64,000 bases of DNA from Ulota crispa (Eukaryota; Streptophyta; Bryopsida; Orthotrichales; Orthotrichaceae): the NCBI GenBank assembly GCA_963920765.1, contig OY987249.1, positions 5,562,188 through 5,626,187 of the forward strand, written 5' to 3'. A program made the position numbers and the translations under genes. Each line of letters begins with the position of its first letter. Within the stretch, counting starts at the first letter, position 1. Shown piece after piece: positions 23,490 to 36,317 of the stretch. A model generated the notes under the pieces. The model ran no database searches. It saw only the letters and a list, made by a program, of their open reading frames with translations, and was not told the origin of the DNA.

Positions 23490-24108
23490 ACTGGTAATAC
23501 TCTTTAAACCGTTGAAGAACATAAAATCCACGAGTCCCCAAAATGCCACTTTTTCCCAATTTACTTAATATCGCGTTTTCTGTAAAGTTTTCCATCTCAC
23601 TTTTAACTTTTCTTCCTGAGCATAAATCTCTCTTGAGTTTAAGATCTTAAAATAAAAAGCCAGGATGTAACTTACTAGTCAAATGTTCACATAACTAAGA
23701 ATAAAAACTACCTCTCTGAAATTGAAGCATTCATCATAATATTCTATTCTAGAATATGAAGAGAAGGTAATTTAACGCTAGTTTTGTTAATTTGGCTGTA
23801 TGTCATTAACTTGGCAACACTTGAAGTTGCACGCTCTAAATCCAAAATCTGTACCTTTTTTGGGTTTTTGAACTAAGATCAGACCTTTGTAAAAATTATG
23901 TCACTAATTGGACAAGTGAATATAATTATGATTTTATGATAACAAAACTGATGTAAATAGTAAGATCTTATAATTCACTAAACTATCATATTTCAAGCCT
24001 TTTTATTACAAATTAAGAAGAGCTTGTTTCAAGAGGAAAACCTAACAAACGTCAACAACAATCAATTCAGACAAAATTACAAAACTTGCTGTAGTTAACA
24101 ACGCTTAA
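23490..24108 (+). repeat. segmental duplication, copy 2 (insertion-free site)
   Basis: The left part (to about 23579) matches the end of the MITE at 11411-11571; from 23588 it matches 13537-14052. Between them there is only TGTAAAG, where the other copy holds about 2 kb of transposons. It ends at TTAA where the next element is inserted; copy 1 has that TTAA unfilled. Confidence 0.85.
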
Positions 24109-24838
24109 CCCTTAAAGGACGGGCCTACAATCATGGATTTTACGTAGAATTGCAATCATCTTCTAGGAGTTATTTGGAGTTATTTTGGCAATGCAGTCAA
24201 CATCAAAATTCAATATTTTAATTTTAGTAGAAGAAGGTATGTGCATACTACATGTATAAAAAATGTTCATAAATTTTGGGGAAATTTGACATTATTGTAA
24301 AATTTTGAAGCAAATGCTAAAGAAATTCATATTAATTTTAAATGTATTCAATTATGCCAAATTTTTTATTGTGGATGTGAATCATGATGAAGATCATTGT
24401 GATGGAATTTTTCTTCCCATGTTGGTATAATTAAAAAAAGTAACCATTCCTTGGTAATAGGTACTCAACTTTTGACAGTAATAAAAGTTTCAAAACTTAA
24501 ATTTTTTCAAAATCTTAAAGTATAAGGAGAAACTGGATTTGGCAAACTTTATGTAGCTTGTTATGCTCAAACTAAAAACACATGATTTTATTAACTCATA
24601 TTCAGTTTTGGTAAAGAGATCCTCAAAATTCAAAATACACTACATGGTGGTGCATCTTTACTACTCAATTGGCAAGTGGGACCCTTTTGTAAACATTATG
24701 CATGCAAAAGCTATCTATCTACATGCTTTAGATTGCACTATTCATATCTCAACGGAATCTTAGATGAAAAAAAATGTTGTTCCACTATCAGAGCACTTTT
24801 CAGTCATCCAAAAGCCACAAAATGGCTTCCTTGACGTT
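24109..24838. mobile_element. TTAA element family I copy 1, 3' end lost
   Basis: It starts CCCTTAAAGGACGGGCC after TTAA (24105-24108). The right end shares CCTTGACGTTTA with 29879-29890 but lacks the final AGGGG, replaced by the start of the next element. A 66-codon frame at 24563 is probably chance. Confidence 0.6.
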
Positions 24839-24841
24839 TAA

Positions 24842-25930
24842 CCCCTAAAGGACCACTTGTCCATACGAGGGACAAATGGGATTTTGGACATGTACTTATG
24901 GCTAAACTATTTTGTGTAATTTTTTGAAACTTTTATGGAAGACGGAGAATTCAAAGATCTGTGTGGGCATCTAAATTTTTCCTCATTTCGACATTTATTG
25001 AAGAAGTTAAAAATGAATTTATGAGAATTTTTGTTCAACGGGCAATCCAAAAACTTCTTTAAAAATTGCATTTTTTTAAAATAAAAATTTGAGGTTAGTT
25101 CTTTGGACTTACATAAATGTGGGAAGCATTGAATCATTCAATTCTAATTGATGAGGTGAAAGTTATGAGAATGGAGGAGAGCAAGTAACCCAAAAACTCC
25201 TTTAAATTTGCATTTAAAAAAAATAAAAATCTACAATTAGTTCTTTAGATTTATATGTACGTGGGCTACTTCAAATCATTCAATTTTGATTGATGAGATG
25301 AAAGTTATGAGGAGTTTTAGTTTGTGAGTAGGTATGGGACTCCCAAACCTCCATTTATTTTGCCCCTTGTAAAACTTGGTGCTCTACTTTTTTTAGCTCT
25401 TTGTGTATTCATTTTTTGACATTTTTTTTCCAAGTTGTAGTAGATTAAGATTCTTTGGTTTTCACCATTTGGATCAAAGTAATTCAGATTTCCAAATTTT
25501 ACATAAATCCTCCAATTTTGCCTAGTGTATATGCAAATTTCATGGCCTTAAGGCATTGCAAGATTTTACAAAGTATGATGCACTTATCCAATTCATTTGA
25601 GATTTCTCTCACACATACCTAACTTGGTCTTTTGCATGAAAAAAATAAACTTGAACTTTGCGTAGAGCAATTTTTTGATACAGGAGAGGTCAAAGGCTTC
25701 TAAAAAATTTGGGCAGCAGGAAAAAGAACCTTTTTTGCACTGCAAATGTCAATATCTCACTCCTCTACATCTAGGATGAGCTGATGTTTTTTCCACAAGT
25801 ACCTCTCATAGTTTAGAACAGTATCCTATAATTGGATTTTTTTTTTAAAATTCCTACCTTTGTACTCATTCCCCCAAAAGTGGCAGTTTTTAGTGACTTT
25901 CACAAAAAAAAGGGCTTGGGCCTTTAGGGG
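24842..25930. mobile_element. TTAA element family F/J, 1.09 kb
   Basis: The left flank is TTAA (24838-24841), the right flank TTTA. The ends are CCCCTAAAGGACCACTTG and GGGCCTTTAGGGG. The left part is related to one arm of the fold-back at 11817. A segment of about 150 bp (about 25060-25320) is present twice in tandem. Confidence 0.7.
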
Positions 25931-26625
25931 TTTACTTGTCCCCATGAGATCATTGAACGTGACAAACAATTTCTTAGCATTTGAAATCAGCAAAATGGAG
26001 TTTTTCACTGCTACAAGAAATATGTCTGATTTGGACATTTTTAGAGGGACAAAGGGAGTAATAATCAATCATTGTTTTTCCAAAAAATAAGAAACAAAAA
26101 CTTGAATTATAAATTCTATATTTGTAAAACTTGTTAATCAAAAACTCCAAAATTTTTGAATTACAAAAAAATAGTATTTTCGTGTAACTTTGACCTAAAT
26201 AAATTATTCAATATACGAGTCAAAATCTATCTAGTTTTTTATGAAAAACTAGAAATAAAAGTAAAAATAGGCTTTAAGAGAAATTTGATTAATTACAAAG
26301 TGACCCTCTTCTAGGTCTCCCATAGAAAGCTCTAGAGGATCTAGAGGGTCTAGGAGGGTTCGACTCCTTTAATTCCCATTTGGCTTCTAAACATCTAGGA
26401 GTCCCATGGCAAGCTGCTCTAAGGCAATAGAGCAATTAGCAAGTATTCTTTGGTTTTTGTGTTGACCAATCCAATTGTTTGCTTTGCCAAGACAATAGAT
26501 TTTGGCCACATTGAGAAGTCTTTGTGCAAAGAAATAACTTTACAAACCTCACTATTTAATTGCAGTTCAATGGCGCTTGATGTCCTTCTCAAGAGGTATA
26601 GTCACAATTTGAAATGCTTACTTAA
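25931..26625. other. stretch without recognised features
   Basis: No gene or clear element. A short repeated CTAGAGG motif occurs at about 26330-26360. Confidence 0.3.
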
Positions 26626-27970
26626 CTCCTCAAGGACCAAGCTAAGTTTTCACCAAAACCAATCCAAAACCACCACATCTAATACAAGCACCAAATTTTA
26701 AATTTTTTTTGACACATGTAATTGTAAGATCTTGTAGTACACTAGTTCCAAAAGATACAAATAAAATCTCAGAATTCCCACATGTCAATTTTAAGATATA
26801 TGAGTTTGAATTAACAAAAAGGCATTTTATGTCCTTGCAAAAACCTAGGCAGCTGTACTTCACAAGGTCAAATTTGTATGAATGTTTTTCCAAAATAGTT
26901 GTAACTCTTTGGAATCAAACTTCAAGGCAAATTGGATATATGTTTGAAATTTTTTAAATCATTTGGAAATGTACAACTCATAGAAAAACAATGGTTAGCA
27001 AAAAGAAGTACAAAATGATTATTGGTGAGAATTTAATGATGGAAGTAAAAGATGCCAAGCTCAACAGTTGTAATGTTGTGATAAAAAATCTACATTCTTG
27101 GGGGGGTTTTTTTTCAAAAAATTGAAAATTGAATAAAACAAAGGACTTCAAAGTTTGTTTTTGAGTAGAGAATTCATAATAGCTTGCATATAAAAACTAA
27201 TCATAACTTTCATCTCATTGATCAAAAATAGAATGATTCAAAAGTTTCCACATATACGTAAATCTCCTAACCAAATTTTCAATTTTTGTTTATGAAAAAG
27301 TGATTTTTTCTAATATGCCTGAATTGCCTGCTCAAGGAAAAAAGCAATTATTAGAGACATTTTGAGCCCTCCATGAACCCTCCAGTATTTGACAAAGCAC
27401 AGTATTATTTGGAGGCTAGGCATGTTAGTGTGAGTACACAAAAAATCACCCATATCTACTTATATCTTGTATGAAGGACCTTAACCACATGCACAATCTA
27501 AAATGATACAAAAGGTATTGCACTCATAAAATATGTAAATAAACTCACTAGTCATAATCCAAGTACTTCACTCATCTATACAAATAGAGTAAAATAGAAC
27601 TTATGGTTCTACTATACCCACATTTTTGTCCAATTGGGATGGCATAAGGATTTAACTTTCATGATTACATTAAATTCAAAAGGTGGAAAAAAAATAGGAG
27701 ATTGTAGATTTGTTTGTTGCAATAAGTACATATTTTTAAATCATTTTTGAAACTTTGGAGGAGCTCTAGGAGGGCTCAATTTTTTTTAGTGATATTAACC
27801 CATAGAATTTTATTTATAATTCCAAACATCATGAAATTTAGTCCATATGAAAGATTTTCCTCATTTCTACCTTCTTTTAGAATTTCAGCCTAAAATGTGA
27901 AATTCTCCAATCATAGAGACTTGCCCAAATTGCCATGTTGCCAAAAAATACAGCTTAGTCATTTATGAGA
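26626..27970. mobile_element. TTAA element family E copy 2, interrupted and decayed
   Basis: It starts CTCCTCAAGGACCAAGC after TTAA. The interior parallels 8561-9475. The right end is degenerate, without an intact TTAA. Interrupted at 27359-27788 by the K element. Confidence 0.65.
27359..27788. mobile_element. element family K copy 2, nested
   Basis: The inverted ends are TTTTGAGCCCTCCATGAACC and the complement of AATTGAGCCCTCCTAGAGC. It matches 3205-3790 without the M insertion found there. A possible target duplication contains ATTA, but its length is unclear. Confidence 0.6.
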
Positions 27971-28117
27971 GAATAGATATCATTCATTGTATAGTTTGAT
28001 TTGTACCTCAAAGATCTAGCTTGTAGCTTGATTTTCATATTTGTGGTTTTTTGCAAAACTAGAATCAGAAAGAACAAAAAATCACTTTTTCATCTACCTT
28101 GCATCCACTACTTTAAA

Positions 28118-28278
28118 CCTTACCCATTGAGAACTCCAAGCCTTTTCCATTGAAAATTTCAAGCTTTGTCTATTGATAACTCCAAATCTTGTCCATTCAT
28201 AACTCCGAGTCTTGTCTATTAAAAACTCAAAGCCTAGTTTGCCCATTGAAAACTCCAAGCTTTGTCCATTGAATTTTT
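28118..28278. repeat. minisatellite, unit about 25-30 bp
   Basis: About six imperfect copies of CTTGTCCATTGAAAACTCCA. The 63-codon minus-strand frame across it results from the repeat. Confidence 0.75.
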
Positions 28279-28398
28279 TTGCCATTAGAAGTTGGTTTTA
28301 TCCACATTTTTAGAAATTATAAACCAATTTGATTGGTTTATGACCAATAAAATAATCACAAAATGATTGTAAAGGAGTATCAAACTCCAAGTTTCCAG

Positions 28399-28401
<3 letters not shown>

Positions 28402-28489
<88 letters not shown>
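28402..28489. repeat. (TA)n microsatellite, about 88 bp
   Basis: Uninterrupted TA dinucleotide. It creates a false 141-codon minus-strand frame with a Tyr-Ile run. Confidence 0.95.
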
Positions 28490-28492
<3 letters not shown>

Positions 28493-28594
28493 GAATGCAA
28501 TTTTAAATTGTATCCGTGGTGGTTAGTCAGATGAAAAACAAATGAATGAAAACTTAGTTTGGTTTTTAACAAATTTTTGTAACTAAATTTTGGC

Positions 28595-28715
28595 TTGGGA
28601 TTATGGGGATGGGGGCACGGGGATGCATGGAGGGCTAGAGGTCTGGGAACGAGGGTTGCATGCGAGATGGGGATGCATGGAGATAGGGGCCATGGGATGG
28701 GCATTTTCAATTGGG
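28595..28715. repeat. G-rich degenerate repeat
   Basis: Repeated GGGGATGCATGGAG and GGGGGCA blocks on the plus strand, strongly strand-asymmetric. No gene. Confidence 0.55.
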
Positions 28716-28719
28716 GGCA

Positions 28720-29545
28720 TGGGGGACATAACCAGTCAGTACGACGAGAAAGAAAGACTTGTATAATATAAAAGACTATAAGTGATCTAAAAGCAGATTT
28801 TGAAAATCCATTGCCTACTACTTGTACATAAAATATGACATGATATTAATAAAGCTTTTTATAACTTATATCCTTACAGCCTTCAAAGAATGTGAGAATA
28901 TCAAAAAGTTCTTGGATGTCCGTCACAAGTACAATCAAATAACAAACATATACTTCACCTCCATCAATCTACTCCAAAGCGTCAAAAATGGCCTTTAGTT
29001 TCATATTTCAAGAACCTCCTCTTGAATGCTCATATTTGGCAAGACTACAAAAAAAATGTGGCCATGAATGACTGAACGTTATTTCTATATTGAGACTCCT
29101 TTACAACAAAACATGTCAAAAATATTTGACATACTGCCATCCATATGTGTGCATTGATTTTTCTTTGTAAATGCCCTCTTCATGTTTGTTGCAAAATACT
29201 TTTTCTGCAAAGTATGCATAAAGGCATCACACACTGCACAAATCATATTTAGAAGGTCTTTGGAATCCAAGCTCTTGTAGAAACTTTTCACAAAAAAATA
29301 ATAGTGAAGTGGTAGTTTCATCTTGGAACAACTAGTGAAGTGGTAGTTTAGCTCCATGAGTAGGCGTACTCACTCCTGCTTCCTATTGTCTAGTCATTTT
29401 TTACTTGTTTCTAAAACAAGAGCTTTGTCCACCCAATTCTTCAACTCTAGTTAACCAATTTTTTTCTTTTTTGCAAACTTATCCCCCACTATTGCCTTAT
29501 ATAAATACAGTAATGTTTTCTACTAAGCAACTTACAATTTCTTTA
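28720..29545. other. AT-rich stretch without recognised features
   Basis: Only chance frames of up to 90 codons. Nothing else seen. Confidence 0.3.
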
Positions 29546-29546
29546 A

Positions 29547-29894
29547 CCCTTAGAGGATGGATGGATCACCATGGCTTGCCCTGTCTGTAGCATTCTACAA
29601 TGTTTTGCACATGGGCACCAATAGTATTGCTTCAAAAAGTTGGAAAAGTAAATAGTGCATGGTGCCCTCACAAAAATTGCAAGAAGGGCAACTCAGGAGC
29701 TAACACCATGTATCACAATTTGGATTACAAAAGAAATTGATTACATCTTAAGAGGTAATTTTTTGTCTTCCATGATGGACCATGTGTGTATGGTCACTTC
29801 TGAAAAAAATCAGATGAAAAATGACTTTATTCTGAATCTCAGAATTGTTTTTTAGAGCCGGAGGACATTTTTTGTCCTCCTTGACGTTTAGGGG
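29547..29894. mobile_element. TTAA element family I copy 2, 348 bp
   Basis: Flanked by TTAA at 29543-29546 and 29895-29898. The ends are CCCTTAGAGGATGG and CCTTGACGTTTAGGGG. The end sequence is shared with 24109-24838, the middle is not. Confidence 0.7.
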
Positions 29895-30338
29895 TTAACA
29901 ATTGAGTAGTTCATTTTTCATCAATCTTATTAGTTTATTTTTATTTTTCATAATTAACAACAACTTCATCATTGCCACTCTACTCTCAATGGATGCACCT
30001 AAATGTTTAATCAAACAACTATGATATATTGCTGCTCTATGGAAATCTATTGCTCTACAATTGTGTTGTCCTCCTCATAAAGCAAAAACAAACTAGTATT
30101 TATGATCTCCAACTTTTTACGGTGATAAAAATTGAAGCCAAGCAAGAAGCCAAGGTTGCAAAAAATCTTATATAGCAAAACAATATCTTCTTATTGATAA
30201 TGTTTGAAAAACATGTCACTTATAGAAACCTTTCAATATTTAATATTGAAAGATGTGTAATTATAGAAGAAAGTAATCAAAGCTTAATACTCACCAAATA
30301 CGTTGAAGTGTGTTGACGGCCAAGAAGTTTTGGTTTAA

Positions 30339-31227
30339 CCCTTGGGTGCCCTAGCGCCTCATATATCGCCTCACATGATTTCAAAGCCTTGGTTTGAGGC
30401 ACTGGATCTAACTTTTTGATCTTGATATGAACTACAACTATGAAGGCATTCAAGTTGTCCATGCCAATGGAGAAATGGTGAAGAAAGCCAAATGTTGTAC
30501 AAGTGCTGCAAGAGATTTGATTGGGTGAAACACCATATGAGGCGTGGTGACAAGCAGCATTTTATAAACTGCAATTGGTCAACATCTCTTACAAACTTCC
30601 TTGTGTAAGCTTTGTGGTAGCGGGAAAGTTGTTGGCAAGGGTTCAAGCAAGTTCTAGACCCTTATTACAAATTTACGGCAACTGTCACCAATTGTGCTGG
30701 TCATTGTTTTCAGTGCAATAGCAATTTGAAGCCCTAAAACTCAACATAAAAAAAGTGCAATCTTCAATAATTTACAAGTGTGTGCATTCACATGTAATCT
30801 TGATGCTCACTAAATTTAAAATGAATCATAGGCTTATAGAATTTTGTAAAAAATATCAAGTAGCAACTACCTACCAAAAAATGAGATTTTACACGTCATT
30901 ACATGTTGTTTGATCAAATGTTATAATCTCCCATCTCCCTCGATCAGTTGTTCCCAAAATTTGCAAGCCATTTTCTAAGTAGGTGTTCCACCACTACGGG
31001 GAAACCATGGTCAAATCTACAACAAGTTGACAAAAAAATGTGACCTAATCTATAGTAATTGTAGATTAGGTCACATTTTTTTGTCAATTTGTTGTAGATT
31101 CGACCGTAGTGCACTATTTTCAATGGTTACTTTTTGTGGATCATCTGATTGACTGAGACACAATGCATCAAAGTTGTCGGCCTCCAGAAACCCTGATTTT
31201 GGTGAAAACAGCTTGGGCGCTCAGAGG
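30339..31227. mobile_element. TTAA element family L, with nested CACTA-like hairpin
   Basis: Flanked by TTAA at 30335-30338 and 31228-31231. The ends are CCCTTGGGTGCCCTAGCGCC and GCTTGGGCGCTCAGAGG. 889 bp including the hairpin at 30992-31111. The minus-strand frames inside have no support. Confidence 0.65.
30992..31111. mobile_element. CACTA-like hairpin MITE, 3-bp TSD
   Basis: It starts CACTACGGGGAAACC and ends GACCGTAGTG. CAC is duplicated on both sides. The arms around GTGACCTAATCTA are nearly perfect. A 3-bp duplication and CACTA ends are the hallmarks of that superfamily. Confidence 0.8.
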
Positions 31228-31231
31228 TTAA

Positions 31232-33211
31232 GCATGTGGAGTTGTTTCCATTTCAAACGGACATGCATAAGCTGCATAAAAAAACTATGCTTCTTATCTT
31301 GCTCCGGCTTAAAAGCTTTTGTAAATTCTAAAGCCAATACTTGGTGTTAACGGCCATATTTTTGTAGTTTGCATCAGTAATTGTACAATGTTTTTGGAAA
31401 TACTTAATTTTAACTCATTTCAATAATTCTATAGTAATAAGATACAATACCAGAGGATTTAAGAAATATGTAGTTAAATCCAATTTTGAAAAAAAAAATC
31501 AATAATACCACCAACATTGTTATAGAATTTCTCTATTTGCTCCATTATGCAAACAAAATGATATAAAGTTCATGAATACCGTGTAACATCTATAATATTT
31601 TTGCAGACACTATATGAACATATTCTCTACTAGGCAATGATTTTTATCAAAGGTTTTTGCCTACTCCGTTTAAAGCATTGGTTTTTTTTATATCAAAGAC
31701 ATCCATTATGCAAGGGGCAATGCAAACTAAAATATTTTAAGCTATATTTTAGTTTAAAATATCAAATCTAGAATTGGCGCTACAAAAAATTTTGGTTCAA
31801 ATAGCTGTTCTTCCAATATATCACCATTTTTTTGATACTCACATTAGCGAACCATTAAAAAAGACCACAACCGTTTTTGAATTTCTTAGTTAATAGGCTA
31901 GCACCTTCTTTTTTTAATGCAATGGCAATTCTGATGGGTGTAACGTAATGGAATTTGCTTAAATCCTCACCATTTAAAGTTTTTTGCAAGCATTACATGA
32001 GTTGAATTTCATCTTCTCTATTTGTTTTTCAATTCCAAAGATGGTAAATGTAACAATTCATTGAATCATATACTATAAGAAAAACATGGTTGAATCTACA
32101 AAAAGTTAACAAAAATTATGACCTAATCTACAGTATATTGTAAATTAGGTCACAATTTTTGTCAACTTTTTGTAACTTCAACCATGATTTTCTTGTAGAT
32201 ATATAAATGCCTCCTTCCTATCTTTTTTTTAATAAAATAAAATTTCTAATTTTTTTGGGAAGCCCATGGTTCTTTTTCAATACGTCTTCATCATAAAAAC
32301 ATTTAGAATAAGGTCCAAAAAGACACACAAGGTAATGCGCATGCCTCGGTGCACAAATATCATATAAATTTTTTATTGCTCTTTCAACATTTTAAATTTG
32401 TTTTTGTGCTCTTTATACCAAATTTCCTCAAACTCGTTTACGGTTTGGTTCCACTTCTCTAAACTTTAACATCTGATTGTACAAATCAGCTAACAAGAGC
32501 TTTTTGTTTTTCTCTTCGAACATATTATACTTTCCAAGTACGCATATTATTATGAAGAGAAAGTCTCTACTCTCTCACCAAGGGAACGCATGCGCATTTG
32601 AATCATTGAAAATGTCTTACACGTTGTTATAGTCAAGTTTAAAGTCAATTAATTCTCATACAAGAACGTTGACAAAACTCCAAAGTTTTAGAATTGTTTA
32701 TGGTATTCTTCCGCTTTTGTTTGAAGAAATTCTACTATCAACGCTTGTATTTTTCCACTCCATTGAATTCTTAAATGCTGATGAAGAAACCATATTCTTA
32801 AAGTTTCAAAACACATTTTTCCAAAAAAATACATGTGAACCGAACATCACCAATTTACATAGTGAAAAATATGAATGACAACGTAGTTTATAAAGACAAA
32901 AAGATAAAATAAATAAATAAACTTAGACTTCCAAGGATGCAAGTTTCCTAACATTGAATTGTGAAAATAGTCTAAGCATTAAAAATAAAGACTTTTGCAA
33001 AAGCTTCCTTAAGCTTCTATTGCAAAATCACCTTTTAGTTGTGAATGTACCTAAATTCACGATGTCCTAAAATAATTGGGCACAAATAATCTTATTAATA
33101 AGCTTCTAAAATATAACGAGCATCTACAAGTTTCAGAAATATTGCTTCATGTTCTATATTATGACAACCTAAATTCATTTATTACAAATTTTAGTAAGCA
33201 AATATCATTAA
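31232..33211. other. AT-rich stretch, one hairpin, no gene
   Basis: Apart from the hairpin at 32073-32198 nothing is recognised. A 69-codon plus-strand frame at 32669-32878 is of chance length for this composition. Confidence 0.3.
32073..32198. mobile_element. CACTA-like hairpin MITE, diverged ends
   Basis: Related to the hairpin at 30992 (shared GACCTAATCTAC and GTCAACTTTTTGTA blocks). The ends are ACTATAAGAAAA and TTTTCTTGTAG. Boundaries are within a few bases. Confidence 0.65.
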
Positions 33212-34771
33212 CCCCTAAATGCCCAAGCCCTATCTAGGCTTCTTGGACTTTCCATGAAAGTGAACAAATCAACCTTTTCCCTAAATCCATCAAGTTTTTT
33301 TCAATTGTAACCATACAAATTTAAACTAAACATGTTAGAGATTACATGGAAAAAGAAAACATATCAATATCACTTGTAGTTTGAAAGATTATAATGTTTG
33401 AACATGAGGGTGTTAAAAGTGCAAAAGTGACTTAAAGCTTTCTAATCCTCATTCACATGTCAAATATGAAAAGTTGGTCACTAAAAAAATATGAGGTTTA
33501 AGGTCATTACATGTCTAACTCTAATCTATTTACAATTTTTAAAATCTACTCTTACATTTTTTTTAAAGGGATTTCTAATGTGGTTTTTTCTCTAAGCTCT
33601 AGTTTATTTAAGGCTCATTTTCAAGATCTTCTAACACTAGAAAACTCAAGATTGTAGTGGACACCCTTGTACAAAATCTTGAGTAGAAAAATCATCAACC
33701 TTCATTTTCAAAATCAGTTTTTTGATGTTGAAAGTACACTTCAAAACAAACATATATTGAAAGAAACACTAAAAATAATGATTTGATAAGGTTTTATTCA
33801 TCTTCAAAGTTTTGTAACCCCTAAATCCTTGAGTGTCCCCTTGGGGGACAAATGGGATTTCAGGCAGGTACCTACGGCCTCAATTTTTGTCTTGATTTTT
33901 TGAAACTTTTTTTGTAGATAGAAAAACACATTAGCTTTTGGGGAATCTAATTTTTATTCCAATCTATGAGCAAAAGCAAAAGTTATGCCTAGATAAGCAA
34001 AAATTTATGGGGATCAGGCAAAAATTTTGTTCTTACAATTTCTTTATTTTTTATTTTTTCTTCTCATAGGTTATAGATTTTCCTACATCTGAAGCTTTGA
34101 TTCATTCCATTTGGACTAGTTATGAGAAAGTTATGGACAATCTTGTTTTTTGGGCACCTCAAGCATCTTCTTGAAAAAATTACTTATAAACTTCATTTTT
34201 GAATACAATTTTAACATCTTTTCAAAAAAGATTGTTGGAAATGGTGAGGTTTGCTTGCTAGAACAATCTCACCATTGGGATTATTGAGTTTCAATTCCAT
34301 TGCAAGGTTATTAGCAATTTAAGTTTTGGTTCAATCTCATACCTTCTTCTACCTAATGTTTTTTTGAAGAATGAAAATTAAGTTTTTTTTGTTTTGATTT
34401 TTTTCCAAAGATTCTCAACTCAATTTCCCACCATACAAAAATAAACCTCAAAACTATGTGGTGCAAAAATTTGAAGTTAAAAAAGTTCAAAGTCAAATAG
34501 TCTAGTCAATCAAGGTGCAAAAAAGTCAGTTTTTTACACTTTGAATGGAAATATCTTGCAATCTGTGTGGACAAAGTTTTTGAATTTTTGTTTCCACATT
34601 CTTATACTAGTCTAGTACAAGATTCTATGATTAGATATGCAAAAAGATCACTTTTCAAACTTCTTTACTCTTTGCAATAAAAATGGCAGTTTTGAGTGTT
34701 TTTTGACAAAATGAAAGCCCTAGAGATTTAGGGGGTAAAGACCCAAATCTAGTTGCTTGGGCATTTAGGGG
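33212..34771. mobile_element. TTAA element family D/H copy 2, with nested G element
   Basis: Flanked by TTAA at 33208-33211 and 34772-34775. The ends are CCCCTAAATGCCCAAGC and GCTTGGGCATTTAGGGG. The interior matches 5965-6629 and 44480 onward. Interrupted near its right end by 33818-34735. Confidence 0.8.
33818..34735 (+). mobile_element. TTAA-type element family G copy 3, at a GTAA site
   Basis: It starts CCCCTAAATCCTTGAGTG and ends GAGATTTAGGGG. Both flanks read GTAA (33814-33817 and 34736-34739), so the 4-bp duplication is intact but the target is not TTAA. It sits inside the H element. Confidence 0.85.
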
Positions 34772-34858
34772 TTAATAACTTGTAAATGCTCACACCATTA
34801 TAGGGCCAAAAAACACCAAAATTTGTGTGTCAGTCCCTTTGTAAAAAGCTCGCCAAAC

Positions 34859-35095
34859 ATTAGCAAAATTCAGAGCCCTCTAGAAGGCCCTTATGAATGT
34901 GTTCCAACTACATAACAAAGGTAAAAAAAAAACAATAATTTTTTTTTTTTTTTTAATGGTTCGTATAGTGTGTCATATGATCTGACTATGTGACAAAGGT
35001 CAGATTTGACCTCTAAAATTTTCTCTATATGCACATTGGGCAAGGATTCATAAGGGCCCTCTAGAGGGCTCAAATTTTTCCTAATGGAAAAAAGT
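34859..35095. mobile_element. palindromic MITE with GAGCCCTCTAGA ends
   Basis: Inverted ends ATTAGCAAAATTCAGAGCCC and the complement of ATTAGGAAAAATTTGAGCCC; similarity extends to AAGGGCC-TTATGAAT. The middle has an A10 and a T16 tract. Ends resemble family K. Confidence 0.7.
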
Positions 35096-36317
35096 AACAA
35101 GTAATCCTTAGAAAATAATTTGTTTGAAATGGAAGAATATAATTTTTCTTGTTCTCACCTTCAAAGCTTTCTTATGTCTAACTTACAAATTTTGAAATTA
35201 GTCGCAAAGAACATATCTGATAGTTGACTCTTTTGCCTTAGAATCCAGCATGCTCAATGTCATTGAAAAGCTACTAACGCACAGAAGAATCTCACAAAGT
35301 ATCCAAAAATAAAAATAAAAATAAAATAAACAAAAAGCAAATGAAATAAGCTAATACTGAATGGAAGTAACTTTTATTTAAACAAATTTTGACATAGCTT
35401 TGCCTTACAAATTAAAATTAAAATTAAAAATCACCCTTGCGTCTTTATCCTTGAGTACAAAGGTCCATGAGTGATGGCCCTATATTCCACCCTGTAAACT
35501 ACGAACCTAATTTCAATCAAGGATTTCCATTGAGTTTGAAACTACAACCCAATAGTAGGGTTGATTGTTTTTATAACTGAAAAGATAATGTGTTTTTGGC
35601 AAATTTAACATCAGAAACGTGTTTAAAACACTTTTGTATCCCAATATAGACTACTTACATGCAAAAATTCAAAATTTGAAACATTCAAAATAAACTAACA
35701 TGTAAATTATAAAACCTTAATTTTTAATATTTGAAATTTTGAATGCACTAAATTATTTTAGAAGGAACAGATGAGATTTTGTTTTTTGGTCTTCTATCTT
35801 CAAAATAAACTAAAAATATTGATACAGTTAACATTTTTTTGGAACATGGTTCTTTTTAACATTCAAAAGCTTCAATCATAGTTTTTCAACTATCATTATC
35901 TTCTTTTTATAATATTTTTATTGTACCAAAATTTAGCCTTCTAAACTTTTCATGATTGATAAAAAATCTAAGGTGATCAAGCTTAGAAATGCTTTAAAAA
36001 AAGAGCCAAAGTAAATTTATGCTAAATCTTATTTTTACATGTGTTATAATTCAATGATTATAATCATTGTTTGCATCAAAACTTAAGTTTAATAAAATAA
36101 CATTTAAATTCCAAAATTGTTGTGAATTTGATCATAACAAACGCTACCTTCATCATATCTATATTAAACTTTTCATTATCATAGCATTAGATTTTTTTTT
36201 TGTGATTTTTCAAAAAACCAAAAGAAAAATATAAATCTCAAAAAATGCATAACTCTCAATTGATATTTTGGACTAGTACAAGATTTTAGTTTTGGATTGC
36301 ATGAATTTCATAATACA
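35096..36317. other. AT-rich stretch without recognised features
   Basis: Very AT-rich. Short A/T runs and imperfect AAAATTA repeats near 35410. No gene. Confidence 0.3.

Noticed and set aside
28285-28710. 141-codon minus-strand open frame
   Set aside because: Most of it is the (TA)n microsatellite and G-rich repeats; no protein character.
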